Counted from the stretch's first letter, positions 9,097 through 18,967 are shown. The stretch: DNA of 60,919 bases from Bacteroidales bacterium (GCA_016926205.1 JAFGPB010000087.1:1-60919); one strand, 5' to 3'. Notes: generated by a model not told the origin, from the letters alone. Made by a program: numbers and translations.

Positions 9097-10869
9097 TCAC
9101 TTCAGATTCCTGAAAAGGGTGAACAGGAATTCCAGTCCGCCGTTGCTGCGGTTTTTTACAGAAATTGTGCCTTTGTGGAATTCTATGGCATTTTTAACGA
9201 TGGCAAGTCCGAGTCCGGTCCCACCCCTTTTGCGGTCGCGTCCCTTATCCACTCTGTAAAACCGTTCAAAAAGCCTGGGCAGGTCTTCGTCAGGGACTCC
9301 TCTGCCATCGTCCGAAAATGAAAAATAATAGAATTCCTCATCTTCAGCGTATTTTTCGATCCTGATGGTCGTGCCTTCCCCGCCATGATCAACAGCGTTA
9401 TCCATCAGGTTCCTGAAGACCGAGTACATCAATACCGGATTGCCCTTTAACATTAGTTTACTGCCTATGGCAATCTCCAGTTCTATCTGATGCTCGTCCA
9501 GTCCCGGCCGCATCTCCTGCTCTATTTCTTTAAGAATATTGCGCAGGTCCATGGCTTCTATTTCATAAAGACTGCCGGCTTCTTCAATTTTTGTAAGCAG
9601 GGAGATATCATTGACCAGATGGGAAAGCCGACATGCCTGAGCATATGCCCTGTGCAGAAAATCCATGGCCTTTTCCTTTGGAGGATTGCTTTCAATGATG
9701 GTTTCGAGCAGTCCCCTGATGGAACTCACCGGTGTTTTCAACTCGTGGGCAATATTTTCCGTTAGTTCCTGTTTCAGCAGCTTTCTTTTTGCAGGTCTGG
9801 TAACATCCTGTATGGAGACTTCGAAACTTTTATCCGGAAAGACCATGCTTTTGACATTGTAGTATTTTCCGCCCTTGCTTAGGGAGATTTCACAGACAGG
9901 TTGTTTTTCCGCAAGTTTCTGCACGTCTTTCCGGATGTTTTTGTAAATGAAACGAAAAAGATCCTCAAAGTCCGGTATGTTGAAAAAGCCTTCCGGTGAA
10001 TTTACCCTGGAATCACTGATATGGTTGATAAATTGCATAAAATGCTTGTTGTTCGTGATCACTTCCATATCTTTTGAAAAAATTGCAATGCCCTCTTCCA
10101 GCATGTTCAGGTGTCTGATAAGCTTTTCCCGCTCCGATAACAGGGTTTCTTTTGTCTGGTTCAGCTTACGGTAAATTTCGATGATCTCCTGCCCGATTGA
10201 GCCCAGCTCGTTATCCGGGAAATCCAGACCTTCCTCAACGGATTTGTTCGAGAGCACACGTGAAGTAAATTCCTTCAGTGTGTGAACCGATTTGCCAAAT
10301 TTGTCATTGATCAGAACAATACTGAAGGAGGTGATGAAAAGGACAATCACCAACAGAAGCATGAAGATGGTATCGGGCTTGATGAACTGTCTTGTTTCCA
10401 GATCGAAAATCACAGATATCCTTATGAAGTATTCTTCAACATACCTGGCATAATAATAATACCTGATTTTTGTGGTGGCTGAAACCCGAATGTCGGTGCC
10501 GAATTCTTCACGGAGGGATTGCCGGACCTCGGGACGGTTCAGATGATTCTCCATGGTGCCGATATCTTCCACACTGGAATCGTACCACACCGCACCCTCC
10601 GGAGAAATTACGGTAATCCTCAGCGTATGATCCTCGATCAGACCGGTAAGTGAGTCCAGCCTTTCAAATGATTTTTCTTCGCTGAGCTGATTTTTCTGAA
10701 TGTAATTTATAGCCAGCGAGGCATAATTGTTCAGCTCATCATTCAGTGCCTCAATGCGGATGCTCTTTTCGTGCCGGTATTGAATGATCAGCAGAACAGA
10801 GGTAAAAAATACAAGAAAAGTTACCGTATAAAAAAGCCATTTTCTGTTGTAGGAAGAAAAAAATCTCAT
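9097..10869 (-). CDS. Sensor histidine kinase, PhoR-like
   Basis: A membrane sensor kinase of 590 residues. Two transmembrane segments (about 11-29 and 168-188) bracket a sensor domain of about 135 residues outside the cytoplasmic membrane. After TM2 there is a HAMP/linker region and a PAS-like stretch (about 250-360). The dimerisation domain has the phosphoacceptor His375 in ENIAHELKTPVSSIRGL. The ATPase domain shows the N box (NLMDNAVDHGG), G1 (SDDGRGVPDE), F box (LFERFYRVDKGRDR) and G2 (GGTGLGLAIVKNA). This overall plan (two TMs, HAMP, PAS, HisKA, HATPase) matches PhoR. It sits 9 bp after its response regulator, and the pair is divergent from a phosphate transporter gene, which supports a phosphate-sensing role by inference. 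I withhold a gene symbol. Confidence 0.9.
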   Translation of the reverse strand: MRFFSSYNRKWLFYTVTFLVFFTSVLLIIQYRHEKSIRIEALNDELNNYASLAINYIQKNQLSEEKSFERLDSLTGLIEDHTLRITVISPEGAVWYDSSVEDIGTMENHLNRPEVRQSLREEFGTDIRVSATTKIRYYYYARYVEEYFIRISVIFDLETRQFIKPDTIFMLLLVIVLFITSFSIVLINDKFGKSVHTLKEFTSRVLSNKSVEEGLDFPDNELGSIGQEIIEIYRKLNQTKETLLSEREKLIRHLNMLEEGIAIFSKDMEVITNNKHFMQFINHISDSRVNSPEGFFNIPDFEDLFRFIYKNIRKDVQKLAEKQPVCEISLSKGGKYYNVKSMVFPDKSFEVSIQDVTRPAKRKLLKQELTENIAHELKTPVSSIRGLLETIIESNPPKEKAMDFLHRAYAQACRLSHLVNDISLLTKIEEAGSLYEIEAMDLRNILKEIEQEMRPGLDEHQIELEIAIGSKLMLKGNPVLMYSVFRNLMDNAVDHGGEGTTIRIEKYAEDEEFYYFSFSDDGRGVPDEDLPRLFERFYRVDKGRDRKRGGTGLGLAIVKNAIEFHKGTISVKNRSNGGLEFLFTLFRNLK

Positions 10870-10878
10870 ATTGCCGCT

Positions 10879-11571
10879 TTATTCGGTTTCAAGACAGTAA
10901 CCGTAACCCGATCTGCTGACCAGGTGTTTGCCGTACTTTCCCAGTTTCTTTCTCAATCGGGTAATGTGTACGTCAACCGTCCGTTCAATCACTGTCACAT
11001 CACGCCAAGCAAAATTCAGGATCTGCTCACGGGTGAAAGTGCTGCCCGGATTCTTCATCAGGATCTGCAGGATCTTGTATTCGTTTGGCGTAATATCGGT
11101 CCTGACACCATCCACAAAAAGCCTTTTCTTCTCAAAATCCAGTTCAAGTCCGAGTATTTTCAGCTTTTCCTTCTTTCCTTTGGGTTTGAAATCCGGTCCC
11201 GATCTGTGCAGAACTGCCTTCACCCTGGCGATCAACTCCCTGATTGAAAATGGCTTCGTGATGTAATCGTCAGCCCCGAGTGTAAACCCCGTCAGTTTGT
11301 CATTTTCCGAATTCCTGGCTGTAAGAAAAATGATGGGTTTGTCGAGTCTCTTTTTTTTCCTCAATTCATTGGCCAGCATAAAACCCGACATTCCCTTCAT
11401 CATGATGTCAACCAGAAACAGGTGGTAATCATCCAATGGCATTTTCAGCGCCCGTTCCGATGAATTGACGGCATCCACATGAAATCCTTCCGCCTCAAGG
11501 TTGAATTTGATGATTTCACAGATGTCCTCCTCATCATCCACGACAAGTATTCTCGGCTTCAGATTGTTCAT
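10879..11571 (-). CDS. OmpR/PhoB-family response regulator
   Basis: A 230-residue two-domain response regulator. The receiver domain has the acidic pair D12/D13 in VVDDEEDI, phosphoacceptor D55 in LVDIMMKGMSG, T84 in FLTARNS and K106 in DDYITKPFS. The C-terminal winged-helix DNA-binding domain includes ITPNEYKILQILMKNPG, TFTREQILNFAW and the recognition-helix region RTVDVHITRLRKKLG. It is transcribed with the sensor kinase 9 bp downstream. OmpR/PhoB-family regulators bind tandem direct repeats spaced by about one helical turn; the intergenic region in front of this gene has two such arrays. Together with the divergent phosphate transporter this points to a PhoB/PhoP-type regulator, though similar Bacteroidota regulators (for example RprY) have other roles. 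Confidence 0.92.
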   Translation of the reverse strand: MNNLKPRILVVDDEEDICEIIKFNLEAEGFHVDAVNSSERALKMPLDDYHLFLVDIMMKGMSGFMLANELRKKKRLDKPIIFLTARNSENDKLTGFTLGADDYITKPFSIRELIARVKAVLHRSGPDFKPKGKKEKLKILGLELDFEKKRLFVDGVRTDITPNEYKILQILMKNPGSTFTREQILNFAWRDVTVIERTVDVHITRLRKKLGKYGKHLVSRSGYGYCLETE

Positions 11572-11624
11572 AATCTTTTATTTTATAAAGATCACAGCAT
11601 GCGGGCGAAATAAAAAAATACTTC

Positions 11625-11711
11625 TTACGCTCTGGTTACAAATTCGTTACAAAAATATTACAAGAATCTCTTCTGTAATATATTCTTAATGGAATTGTAA
11701 CGCTGCTGTAA
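11625..11711. promoter_or_regulatory. Double Pho-box-like array of TTACAA hexamers, 11-bp period
   Basis: On the plus strand four hexamers start at 11625 (TTACGC), 11636, 11647 and 11658 (TTACAA three times), each exactly 11 bp after the last. Just beyond, four hexamers read on the minus strand occupy 11706-11711 (TTACAG), 11695-11700 (TTACAA), 11684-11689 (TTAAGA) and 11673-11678 (TTACAG), again at exact 11-bp steps. Hexamers separated by five bases, in tandem, are the known architecture of PhoB (E. coli) and PhoP (B. subtilis) operators. The arrays lie in the 272-bp region between the divergent regulator and phosphate transporter genes. That both genes are controlled from here is inference. 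Confidence 0.65.
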
Positions 11712-11843
11712 AAATATGGGATTATCATCGAACCGGTAATACGAATTGGTAAAAAAGATATAACTCATTGATTTACTGAATACTTTTAAAATACCGGACA
11801 GTGACCATCCGTACTCAGCAATAATTTTTATCATCTCTGTCAA

Positions 11844-14111
11844 ATGGAGCAATTCTTCCTTATCATTGTGATTATTCTTTTTATTCTTGCGGTTTCTGAT
11901 CTGATCGTCGGGGTGAGCAATGATGCCGTGAATTTTTTGAATTCCGCCATCGGTTCAAAAGCAGCACCCGAAAAGATCATATTCCTGATCGCCACAGCCG
12001 GGATACTTTTCGGTGCGACCTTCTCAAACGGAATGATGGAAGTCGCCCGGAACGGAATATTCAATCCCTATGTCTTTACCTTCTCTCACATTATCATCAT
12101 CTTTCTGGCCGTGATGATAACGGACGTATTGCTGCTGGATCTCTTTAACACTTTCGGACTGCCCACCTCCACCACGGTCTCGGTGGTCTTTGAACTGCTC
12201 GGAGCAGCTGTAGGCATGGCTTTCATCAGTATCAGAACTTCAGCAGGAACCGCAAATGACATCGGTGATTATATCAATTCAGAAAGGGCTCTTTTGATTA
12301 TCAGCGGCATTTTGCTTTCCATTGTGATTGCATTCACTGCAGGGATGATCATCCAGTATGTTTCGAGGATCATTTTTTCCTTCAATTTTAACCGGACCGC
12401 CAGGTATTTCGGGGCAATATGGGGCGGACTTGCGATTGCATCAATCACCTATTTTATACTGATCAAAGGAGCCAGCGGTTCTTCCTTCATCAATGCGGAG
12501 CAGTCCTCATGGATCAAAGAACACAGCAATGCAATCCTCGGTATTTGTTTTGGGGGATGGACAGTTTTGATGCTCCTGCTTCAATGGCTTTTCAACACAA
12601 ACATTTTCAAAGTAATCGTACTTTTCGGAACATTTGCCCTGGCCATGGCTTTTGCAGGTAACGACCTCGTGAATTTCATCGGTGTGCCCCTGGCCGGTTT
12701 TGAATCCTATAAGATCTTCTCGGCACAGAGCTCATTGTCAGCGGATGCATTCCTGATGCAGGGCCTCATGGAAGAAGTGAAAACTCCGACCTTCTTCCTG
12801 CTGCTTGCAGGAATTGTCATGGCGCTGGCACTGTGGTTCTCCAAAAAAGCACGCAGTGTGACAAAAACTGAAGTCAACCTTGGGAATCAGGACCTGATCA
12901 ATGAGCGGTTCTCATCCTTCGCATTTGCCAGGGCAATCGTCCGGATCGGGATACGTTCCGGAAATGTATTCAGGCTGTTGATTCCTGAAAAAATCAGCAA
13001 GTCCCTGGACGAAAGGTTTGACGACAAAACCTTTAAAAAGGAAATCAGAAAAAACAAGAGTATCTCTTTTGACCTGGTCCGTGCCTCCGTCAATCTTGCC
13101 GTATCAAGCAGCCTGATCGCTCTGGCGACATCCTACCGGCTGCCGCTGTCCACCACATACGTTACTTTCATGGTCGCCATGGGCACGTCCCTTTCCGACC
13201 GGGCCTGGGGCCGTGAGAGCGCCGTATACCGGGTTTCCGGTGTGCTTACCGTGATCGGCGGCTGGTTTTTCACAGCTTTAAGTGCCTTTACAATCGCAAT
13301 GATCATTGCACTCCTGATTCACTGGGGCGGACCAGCCGCCCTCATCGCCATGATCCTGTTGATCATTTTCATCCTGTACAGGACCTACGTTCTGCACAAG
13401 AATCGTGAAGAAACCATTAAAAAAGCTGAACTCGAAGTATCAGCATCCGATGGCATTTCTGCGGCCGATGCCGGACATAAATTCAGCAACCGGATCTCAA
13501 AACTAACCGACAGGGCTGCGGATCTTTATGAAACGGCAATACTCTCACTGATCGCTGAAAAAAGAAGAAAACTGGCAGTTGCCAGAAAGAGGTTCACGGA
13601 ACTTCAAAAAGACATAAAATCCTTCAGGAAGAACACGTATCAAATGATCCTCAGCATGCAGGAAACCGAAGCTGACAAACATGGTGAGCATTTCATGCTG
13701 ATGCTTGCCCATCTGAATGAAATGGTCCGGAGCCTTGAACACATCATTCATTCCGCTTACGAACATGTTGACAACAATCATGAAACGATGAAATCAAAGG
13801 AAGCGGATGATCTCATGTCATTCTGCAGATCCTGTGGAGACTTCATTCAAAGATCGGGGAAGATGATCCCCGAAAGACATCCTTATGAGATGGGAAAACT
13901 TCATGATGCCATGATGGATCTGAGAGCAAGGCTGTCAGCTATGGGCAGGGACCATCTTAAAAGGATCAGGACCACGCCCTCAGGTACACGTGCCAGCCTG
14001 CTTCATATAGGTATTCTCAGCGAGTCCAGGAACCTCATCCACTCAGCTTACATGCTGGTCTCGGCTTCAGATGAACTGTCCCGTTCAATTCAATCTGGCA
14101 CCAAAGGCTAG
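11844..14111 (+). CDS. PiT-family inorganic phosphate transporter with PhoU-like C-terminal domain
   Basis: Inner-membrane phosphate permease of 755 residues. The first about 510 residues hold many hydrophobic helices and the two PiT signatures: DLIVGVSNDAVNFLNSAIG near the N-terminus and AFAGNDLVNFIGVPLAGF in the second half, plus the repeated GLPTSTTVS and RLPLSTTYV loops. The C-terminal about 240 residues are soluble, helical and charged (from SNRISKLTDRAADLYETA to the end), resembling a PhoU-like helical bundle, a layout common in Bacteroidota and longer than E. coli PitA (about 500 residues). The gene is divergent from a PhoBR-like pair across a Pho-box-like region, so it is probably induced by phosphate limitation. 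The start ATG at 11844 leaves a short hydrophobic first helix, normal for the family. Confidence 0.92.
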   Translation: MEQFFLIIVIILFILAVSDLIVGVSNDAVNFLNSAIGSKAAPEKIIFLIATAGILFGATFSNGMMEVARNGIFNPYVFTFSHIIIIFLAVMITDVLLLDLFNTFGLPTSTTVSVVFELLGAAVGMAFISIRTSAGTANDIGDYINSERALLIISGILLSIVIAFTAGMIIQYVSRIIFSFNFNRTARYFGAIWGGLAIASITYFILIKGASGSSFINAEQSSWIKEHSNAILGICFGGWTVLMLLLQWLFNTNIFKVIVLFGTFALAMAFAGNDLVNFIGVPLAGFESYKIFSAQSSLSADAFLMQGLMEEVKTPTFFLLLAGIVMALALWFSKKARSVTKTEVNLGNQDLINERFSSFAFARAIVRIGIRSGNVFRLLIPEKISKSLDERFDDKTFKKEIRKNKSISFDLVRASVNLAVSSSLIALATSYRLPLSTTYVTFMVAMGTSLSDRAWGRESAVYRVSGVLTVIGGWFFTALSAFTIAMIIALLIHWGGPAALIAMILLIIFILYRTYVLHKNREETIKKAELEVSASDGISAADAGHKFSNRISKLTDRAADLYETAILSLIAEKRRKLAVARKRFTELQKDIKSFRKNTYQMILSMQETEADKHGEHFMLMLAHLNEMVRSLEHIIHSAYEHVDNNHETMKSKEADDLMSFCRSCGDFIQRSGKMIPERHPYEMGKLHDAMMDLRARLSAMGRDHLKRIRTTPSGTRASLLHIGILSESRNLIHSAYMLVSASDELSRSIQSGTKG

Positions 14112-14127
14112 ATTGCCAATAAAAAAT

Positions 14128-14223
14128 TTCAGAGTTTTTTCTTGAGTTCGGTGGTAAAAAATTCAGAGCTTTTTCTTGACTTCTGTGGTAAAAAGTTCAG
14201 AGTTTTTTCTTGACTTCTGTGGT
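14128..14223. repeat. 34-bp tandem repeat spanning the infB 3' end (nearly three copies)
   Basis: Three units start at 14128, 14162 and 14196, exactly 34 bp apart; the third runs 28 bp before diverging inside infB. Units differ by only a few bases. Each holds the last codons of infB (TTEVKKKL) and its stop codon, so the gene's terminus has been copied twice downstream of the real stop at 14197-14199. The copies lie in the 85-bp convergent gap between the phosphate transporter and infB. Slippage or unequal exchange is the simplest origin. Confidence 0.9.
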
Positions 14224-17130
14224 TTCATAACCTTCAACGATATCGCCGACCTTAATATCATTGAAGTTTTCAATGTTCAATCCGCAATCCTGTCCGCTTA
14301 CAACTTCCTTCACGTCATCCTTGAACCGCTTGAGCGATGCAAGAATTCCTGTATAGATCACGATACCTTCGCGGATTATCCTCACTTTTGTTTCGCGTCT
14401 GATCTTGCCTTCCTTAACGATACAGCCGGCAATCGTTCCAACCCTGTTGATTTTAAATGTCTCCCGCACCTCAAGGGTTGCCACGATTTCCTCTTTGATC
14501 TCGGGTGAAAGCATGCCTTCCATGGCAGACCTGATCTCATTGATCGCGTCATAGATGATGGAATAAAGCCTGATATCGATCTGCTCTTTTTCTGCCAGTT
14601 TGCGTGCCTGCAGGGAGGGCCTGACCTGAAAGCCCACAATAATGGCATTGGAAGCCGCGGCAAGCAGAATATCGCTTTCCGATATCTGACCGATGGCTTT
14701 GTGAATCACATTGACCTGGATTTCTTCATTCGAGAGCTTGATCAATGAATCGGACAGTGCTTCAATGGAACCGTCCACGTCGCCCTTTATAATGATATTC
14801 AGTTCTTTGAAATTGCCTATCGCAATTCTTCTTCCGATTTCATCCAGTGTAATATGTTTCTGGGTGCGGAGTCCCTGTTCGCGTGACAACTGTTCCCGTT
14901 TTATGGCCAGTTCCTTTGTTTCTTTTTCGCTTTCCATAACGTTGAATTTATCCCCTGCCTGCGGTGCGCCATTCAGACCCAGCACAAGCACCGGATCGGA
15001 CGGGTAGGCCTGATCGATCTTTTTGCCCCTCTCATTATACATGGCTTTAATTCGGCCGTAATGATGTCCGGCCAGCATCATATCGCCGATCTTCAATGTG
15101 CCTGTCTGTACCAGTAAAGTTGCAATAAATCCGCGTCCCCTGTCCAGTGAAGATTCAATGATCGTTCCTGTTGCACGCTTGTCCGGATTTGCCATTAAAT
15201 TCAGCATTTCAGCTTCGAGAAGTACTTTTTCAAGCAAATCGTCTACATTCAATCCTGATTTTGCCGAAATTTCCTGTGACTGGTATTTGCCTCCCCAATC
15301 CTCTACGAGTATGTTCATCTTGGCAAGCTCTTCCTTAATTTTTTCAGAATTTGCCGTAGGTTTGTCAATTTTATTAATGGCAAATACCATTGGGACACCT
15401 GCTGCCTGAGCGTGATTTATCGCTTCAACGGTTTGTGGCATAATGCCGTCATCCGCAGCGATCACGATAATAGCGACATCCGTTATCTGCGCCCCCCGGG
15501 CCCGCATGGCAGTAAAAGCTTCATGTCCGGGTGTGTCCAGAAAAGTAATCTGCCGTCCATCCTTGAGCTCCACACCGTAAGCACCTATGTGCTGGGTTAT
15601 GCCACCTGCTTCACCTGCAATGACGTTCGCATTCCGGATGTGGTCAAGCAGTTTGGTTTTGCCGTGATCAACATGTCCCATCACTGTGACAATCGGAGGC
15701 CTTGTTTCCAGATCATCCGGACGGTCTTCCTCCTCTTCAACGGAATCATGAAGGTCGGCGGTTATAAACTCGACTTTATAGTTGAATTCTTCTGCAACAA
15801 GCACCAGTGCTTCTGCATCAAGTCTCTGATTGATTGAAACAAACAAACCAAGGCTCATACAGGCAGCGATCACCTCGTTTACATGAACATTCATCAAGGT
15901 AGCCAGTTCATTCACCGTAACAAATTCTGTGACCCTGAGTATATTCTTTTCCTGTTCCTGTTTTTCAAACTCCTGCTGCAAACGCTGACTGGCAATTTCA
16001 CGCTTTTCACGCCTGTACTTCGATCCCTTTGATTTGCCCTTGCCTGTCATTCTGGCAAGCGTATCCTTTATCTGACGGTCGACATCTTCTTCACTGATCT
16101 CATAACGGTAACCCTTCCTTTTCTTCTTTCTCTTTTTATCCGTTTCCGTTTCAGCGAGTTCGGTTTTGGGTTTATCCAGACTGACACGTCGTGTGTCCTT
16201 GTCAATTCTCCTTCTTTTTCGTTTGTTATAGATCTGTTTCTTGTCCAGATCCTCTTCACCTGCATTCAGCTCTTTTGAAGAAATGATTTTGGCCGCCTTC
16301 GGCTCTTTTCCTTTTGCCTCTTCCTCATGTTTTTGCTTCTCCCTGGATTCAACAGCTTCATCACTTACTTTTTCTTCTGCTTCCTTACGTTTTTCTGCAA
16401 GTCTGGCTTTCCGTTCCTGTTCCAGCTGTTCCCTGCCTTTGCGGACCGGTCTGGTCCGCTGATTCATCGCTTCAAGATCAATTTTACCCACAACTTTCAC
16501 TTCAACATCCTTGACTTCAGGCTTTATGAATACTTCTTCCCGTTCTGAAACGGGTCTTTTTTCAATTGTATCTTTCCCTTTTGATGATTCCTGGTCATGT
16601 ACCTGTATTTCCTCCGGCTCTTCTTTCCGAAGGGATTCTTCCTTCTTTTCAGACGGAACCTTCTTCTTTTCCGGCTCTGCCTTTTTATCAGTGCCTTTTG
16701 GGGCAGGAGCAAATTTATCTACATCAATTTTGCCGATCACATTCAAACGGAATCTGTCCCTCTCGGTTATCCTGGTTGTTTCCGGTTCCGGTGGAATTGA
16801 CGTGCCCCGTGTATCTTTGATGAGCACTTCATCTTCAAAATCCTGGTTATCCAGCTCATTGGTCTCTTCGACATCCTGCTGGGAAATGGTTTCCATTCGC
16901 TCCCTGCGTGTCCGGAGATGAAGCATTTCTGACTCTTTTTTGGCATTCAGGTCGGTGCTAAATTCCTTAAGGAGCATATCCTGGAGTTCAGGCGCAATTT
17001 TCTCGTTGGGATTTGAATTGATCTTCACTCCCTTCTTATGCAGGAAATCCACAATTGTGGAAATGCCCACATTCAGTTCCCTGGCAATTTTACTAAGTCT
17101 TGTTGCTTTTACTTCTGACATTCCAGGCAA
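14197..17130 (-). CDS. infB: Translation initiation factor IF-2
   Basis: IF-2 is the GTPase that places initiator tRNA on the 30S subunit and promotes subunit joining. The 977-residue protein has an N-terminal IF2_N module ([20 protein letters not shown]), a long, highly charged Lys/Glu linker (about 60-380), and a second IF2_N-like module ([18 protein letters not shown], about 415). The G domain starts near 480: G1 GHVDHGKT, a GGITQHIG switch region, G3 DTPGHEAF, G4 NKID. Domains II-IV follow ([20 protein letters not shown], then [16 protein letters not shown]). It is the last gene of rimP-nusA-infB, 60 bp after nusA. Its extreme 3' end belongs to a 34-bp tandem repeat that continues past the stop. 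Confidence 0.98.
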   Translation of the reverse strand: MPGMSEVKATRLSKIARELNVGISTIVDFLHKKGVKINSNPNEKIAPELQDMLLKEFSTDLNAKKESEMLHLRTRRERMETISQQDVEETNELDNQDFEDEVLIKDTRGTSIPPEPETTRITERDRFRLNVIGKIDVDKFAPAPKGTDKKAEPEKKKVPSEKKEESLRKEEPEEIQVHDQESSKGKDTIEKRPVSEREEVFIKPEVKDVEVKVVGKIDLEAMNQRTRPVRKGREQLEQERKARLAEKRKEAEEKVSDEAVESREKQKHEEEAKGKEPKAAKIISSKELNAGEEDLDKKQIYNKRKRRRIDKDTRRVSLDKPKTELAETETDKKRKKKRKGYRYEISEEDVDRQIKDTLARMTGKGKSKGSKYRREKREIASQRLQQEFEKQEQEKNILRVTEFVTVNELATLMNVHVNEVIAACMSLGLFVSINQRLDAEALVLVAEEFNYKVEFITADLHDSVEEEEDRPDDLETRPPIVTVMGHVDHGKTKLLDHIRNANVIAGEAGGITQHIGAYGVELKDGRQITFLDTPGHEAFTAMRARGAQITDVAIIVIAADDGIMPQTVEAINHAQAAGVPMVFAINKIDKPTANSEKIKEELAKMNILVEDWGGKYQSQEISAKSGLNVDDLLEKVLLEAEMLNLMANPDKRATGTIIESSLDRGRGFIATLLVQTGTLKIGDMMLAGHHYGRIKAMYNERGKKIDQAYPSDPVLVLGLNGAPQAGDKFNVMESEKETKELAIKREQLSREQGLRTQKHITLDEIGRRIAIGNFKELNIIIKGDVDGSIEALSDSLIKLSNEEIQVNVIHKAIGQISESDILLAAASNAIIVGFQVRPSLQARKLAEKEQIDIRLYSIIYDAINEIRSAMEGMLSPEIKEEIVATLEVRETFKINRVGTIAGCIVKEGKIRRETKVRIIREGIVIYTGILASLKRFKDDVKEVVSGQDCGLNIENFNDIKVGDIVEGYETTEVKKKL

Positions 17131-17190
17131 TTAAATGGATTTAGCACCGCAAAATTAGTAAATCCATTGATATATTATAACTTAATTCAA

Positions 17191-18429
17191 CTATTCAAAT
17201 TCCGCCTTCAGGATCTTCAACACTTCCCGAATGGTTTCTTCCTCTAAATCAGTACGCTTTACCAGGTCCTCCACATTCAGGTTCAGTACGCTTCTGGCAG
17301 TATCGCAACCAATGGCCTTAAGCTCATCCAGGATCCAGCCCTCAATCTCATCGGCAAATTCTTCAAGATTTACATCTTCCTCATCTGCGCTGTCTGTTTC
17401 ACGATAAACATCAATATCATATCCTGTAAGCTGACTGGCCAGTTTGATATTCAACCCGCCTTTCCCGATGGCAAGTGATACTTCATTCGGCTTAAGATAT
17501 ACTTCCGCCTTCTTATTGACCTCATCTATTTTAATTGAGGAGATTTTGGCGGGACTCAGAGAACGGGTAATGTACAATTGAAGATTGTTCGTATGATTGA
17601 TCACATCGATGTTCTCATTCTTCAGTTCCCTGACGATACCGTGGATCCGTGAACCTTTCATTCCGACACATGCACCCACCGGATCAATACGCTCATCATA
17701 TGATTCAACCGCCACCTTGGCACGTTCTCCGGGAATCCTGACAATCTTCTTTATGGTGATCAGCCCGTCAAATATTTCAGGAACCTCAAGTTCAAAAAGA
17801 CGCTCCAGAAAAACCGGTGAAGTTCGTGATAATATGATTAACGGTGTGTTGTTGTGCATTTCCACCTTGATCACCACCGCTCTTAATGTATCCCCCTTTC
17901 GAAAATAATCTGTTGGTATCTGTTCTGTTTTCGGAAGTACGAGTTCATTGCCTTCCTCGTCAAGTACGAGGATCTCACGTTTCCAGACCTGGTAAACCTC
18001 ACCCGTAATGATGTCCCCGATCCGGTCATAATACTTCTGAAAAACGTTGTTCTTCTCCAGATCAAGGATCCGGGCTGTAAGATTTTGCCTGAGCGTCAGG
18101 ATGGCACGCCTGCCAAAGTCCAGTAACTTGACTTCATCCGTAACCTCCTCACCCACCTCATAGTCGGCATCAATGATTTTGGCTTCTGACAGCGAGATCT
18201 GCCTGTATGGATCTTCAACTGTTCCGTCCTCAACCACTTCCCGGTTTCGCCATATTTCAAAGTCCCCCTTGTCAATATTGATGATTACATCGAAATTTTC
18301 ATCTGTTCCGAACATTTTGACCAGCATCCCGCGAAAAACATCTTCAAGAACGCTCATCATGGTTGCCCGGTCAATGTTTTTCAGCTCTTTAAATTCTGAA
18401 AAAGTCTCAATTAAATTAAGGTTTTCCAT
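17191..18429 (-). CDS. nusA: Transcription termination/antitermination factor NusA
   Basis: NusA binds RNA polymerase and nascent RNA and modulates pausing, termination and antitermination. The 412-residue product has the NusA N-terminal domain (about 1-130), an S1 domain (ITGEVYQVWKREILVLDEEG, about 138-205), then two KH domains (DPVGACVGMKGSRIHGI and NEVSLAIGKGGLNIKLASQL). A short C-terminal segment with an acidic stretch and an HhH-like LNVEDLVKRTDLEEETI replaces the long acidic repeats of E. coli NusA (495 residues); this shorter form is usual in the phylum. It starts 12 bp after rimP and is followed by infB after 60 bp. Confidence 0.97.
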   Translation of the reverse strand: MENLNLIETFSEFKELKNIDRATMMSVLEDVFRGMLVKMFGTDENFDVIINIDKGDFEIWRNREVVEDGTVEDPYRQISLSEAKIIDADYEVGEEVTDEVKLLDFGRRAILTLRQNLTARILDLEKNNVFQKYYDRIGDIITGEVYQVWKREILVLDEEGNELVLPKTEQIPTDYFRKGDTLRAVVIKVEMHNNTPLIILSRTSPVFLERLFELEVPEIFDGLITIKKIVRIPGERAKVAVESYDERIDPVGACVGMKGSRIHGIVRELKNENIDVINHTNNLQLYITRSLSPAKISSIKIDEVNKKAEVYLKPNEVSLAIGKGGLNIKLASQLTGYDIDVYRETDSADEEDVNLEEFADEIEGWILDELKAIGCDTARSVLNLNVEDLVKRTDLEEETIREVLKILKAEFE

Positions 18430-18441
18430 TTCCGATTTCTT

Positions 18442-18912
18442 TTATTTGCTGATGATAATTTTAGCCTTTTTCACTTGATCCATTGCGATCTCAATATTTC
18501 TGACCCTCTTTATTTTCTTTCCCGATTCTTCATCCTTAACCTGTTGCTCCGTTTCCAGTATGATCCTGTTTCCGTTTAAGTCTATGAGCTTCCCCCGGTG
18601 TCTGATCCCATCCTTCCCCAGTATATCCAGTTTTCTGCCCTTGTTTATATGATACTGGATGGGCAACAGCAAAGATCTTTCGGGCCCGGGTGACGAGACT
18701 TCAAGCTCATAATCCTGATTGCTCCGGTCCAATCGTGATTCAATGAACCTGCTTACTTCCGCACAATCATCAATCGTAACCCCTTTCATACTGTCAATAT
18801 AAACCGTAATTTTACCGGCGGGTGTAACAACCGTCTCAACCGGGAAGAAGTTGCTGTCCCGCAGTGCCTCATTTATGATTGACTTTATGTTTTCCGGTTT
18901 TATCATAAGCAA
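18442..18912 (-). CDS. rimP: Ribosome maturation factor RimP
   Basis: RimP assists maturation of the 30S subunit. The 156-residue product has the N-terminal alpha/beta domain (FPVETVVTPAGKITVYID, GVTIDDCAEVSRFIESRLD) with the family motif YELEVSSPGPERSLL, followed by an SH3-like C-terminal domain (GKLIDLNGNRIILE). The annotated start is ATG at 18912; a second Met two codons later (MIKPENI) is an equally good start. It leads the conserved rimP-nusA-infB operon. A promoter matching the phylum consensus lies at 18968-18999 and a strong hairpin at 18928-18952 is in its leader. Confidence 0.95.
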   Translation of the reverse strand: MLMIKPENIKSIINEALRDSNFFPVETVVTPAGKITVYIDSMKGVTIDDCAEVSRFIESRLDRSNQDYELEVSSPGPERSLLLPIQYHINKGRKLDILGKDGIRHRGKLIDLNGNRIILETEQQVKDEESGKKIKRVRNIEIAMDQVKKAKIIISK

Positions 18913-18927
18913 TGATTCGTGAACAAA

Positions 18928-18952
18928 ATAGGGGACATAATCTGTCCCCTAT
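18928..18952 (-). promoter_or_regulatory. Leader hairpin upstream of rimP-nusA-infB
   Basis: Two perfect 10-base arms (ATAGGGGACA and TGTCCCCTAT) enclose a five-base loop. Read on the minus strand the stem is followed by a short TTTTGTT run and then rimP 16 bp further on. It lies downstream of the predicted promoter, so it would form in the mRNA leader. It could be an attenuator, an RNA-stability element or a NusA autoregulation site; the sequence does not decide. Confidence 0.6.
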
Positions 18953-18967
18953 AACCAAAAGCAAATG

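Noticed and set aside
10879-11571. Response regulator as PorX of the T9SS
   Set aside because: PorX has a receiver plus a PglZ-type domain; this protein has an OmpR winged helix.
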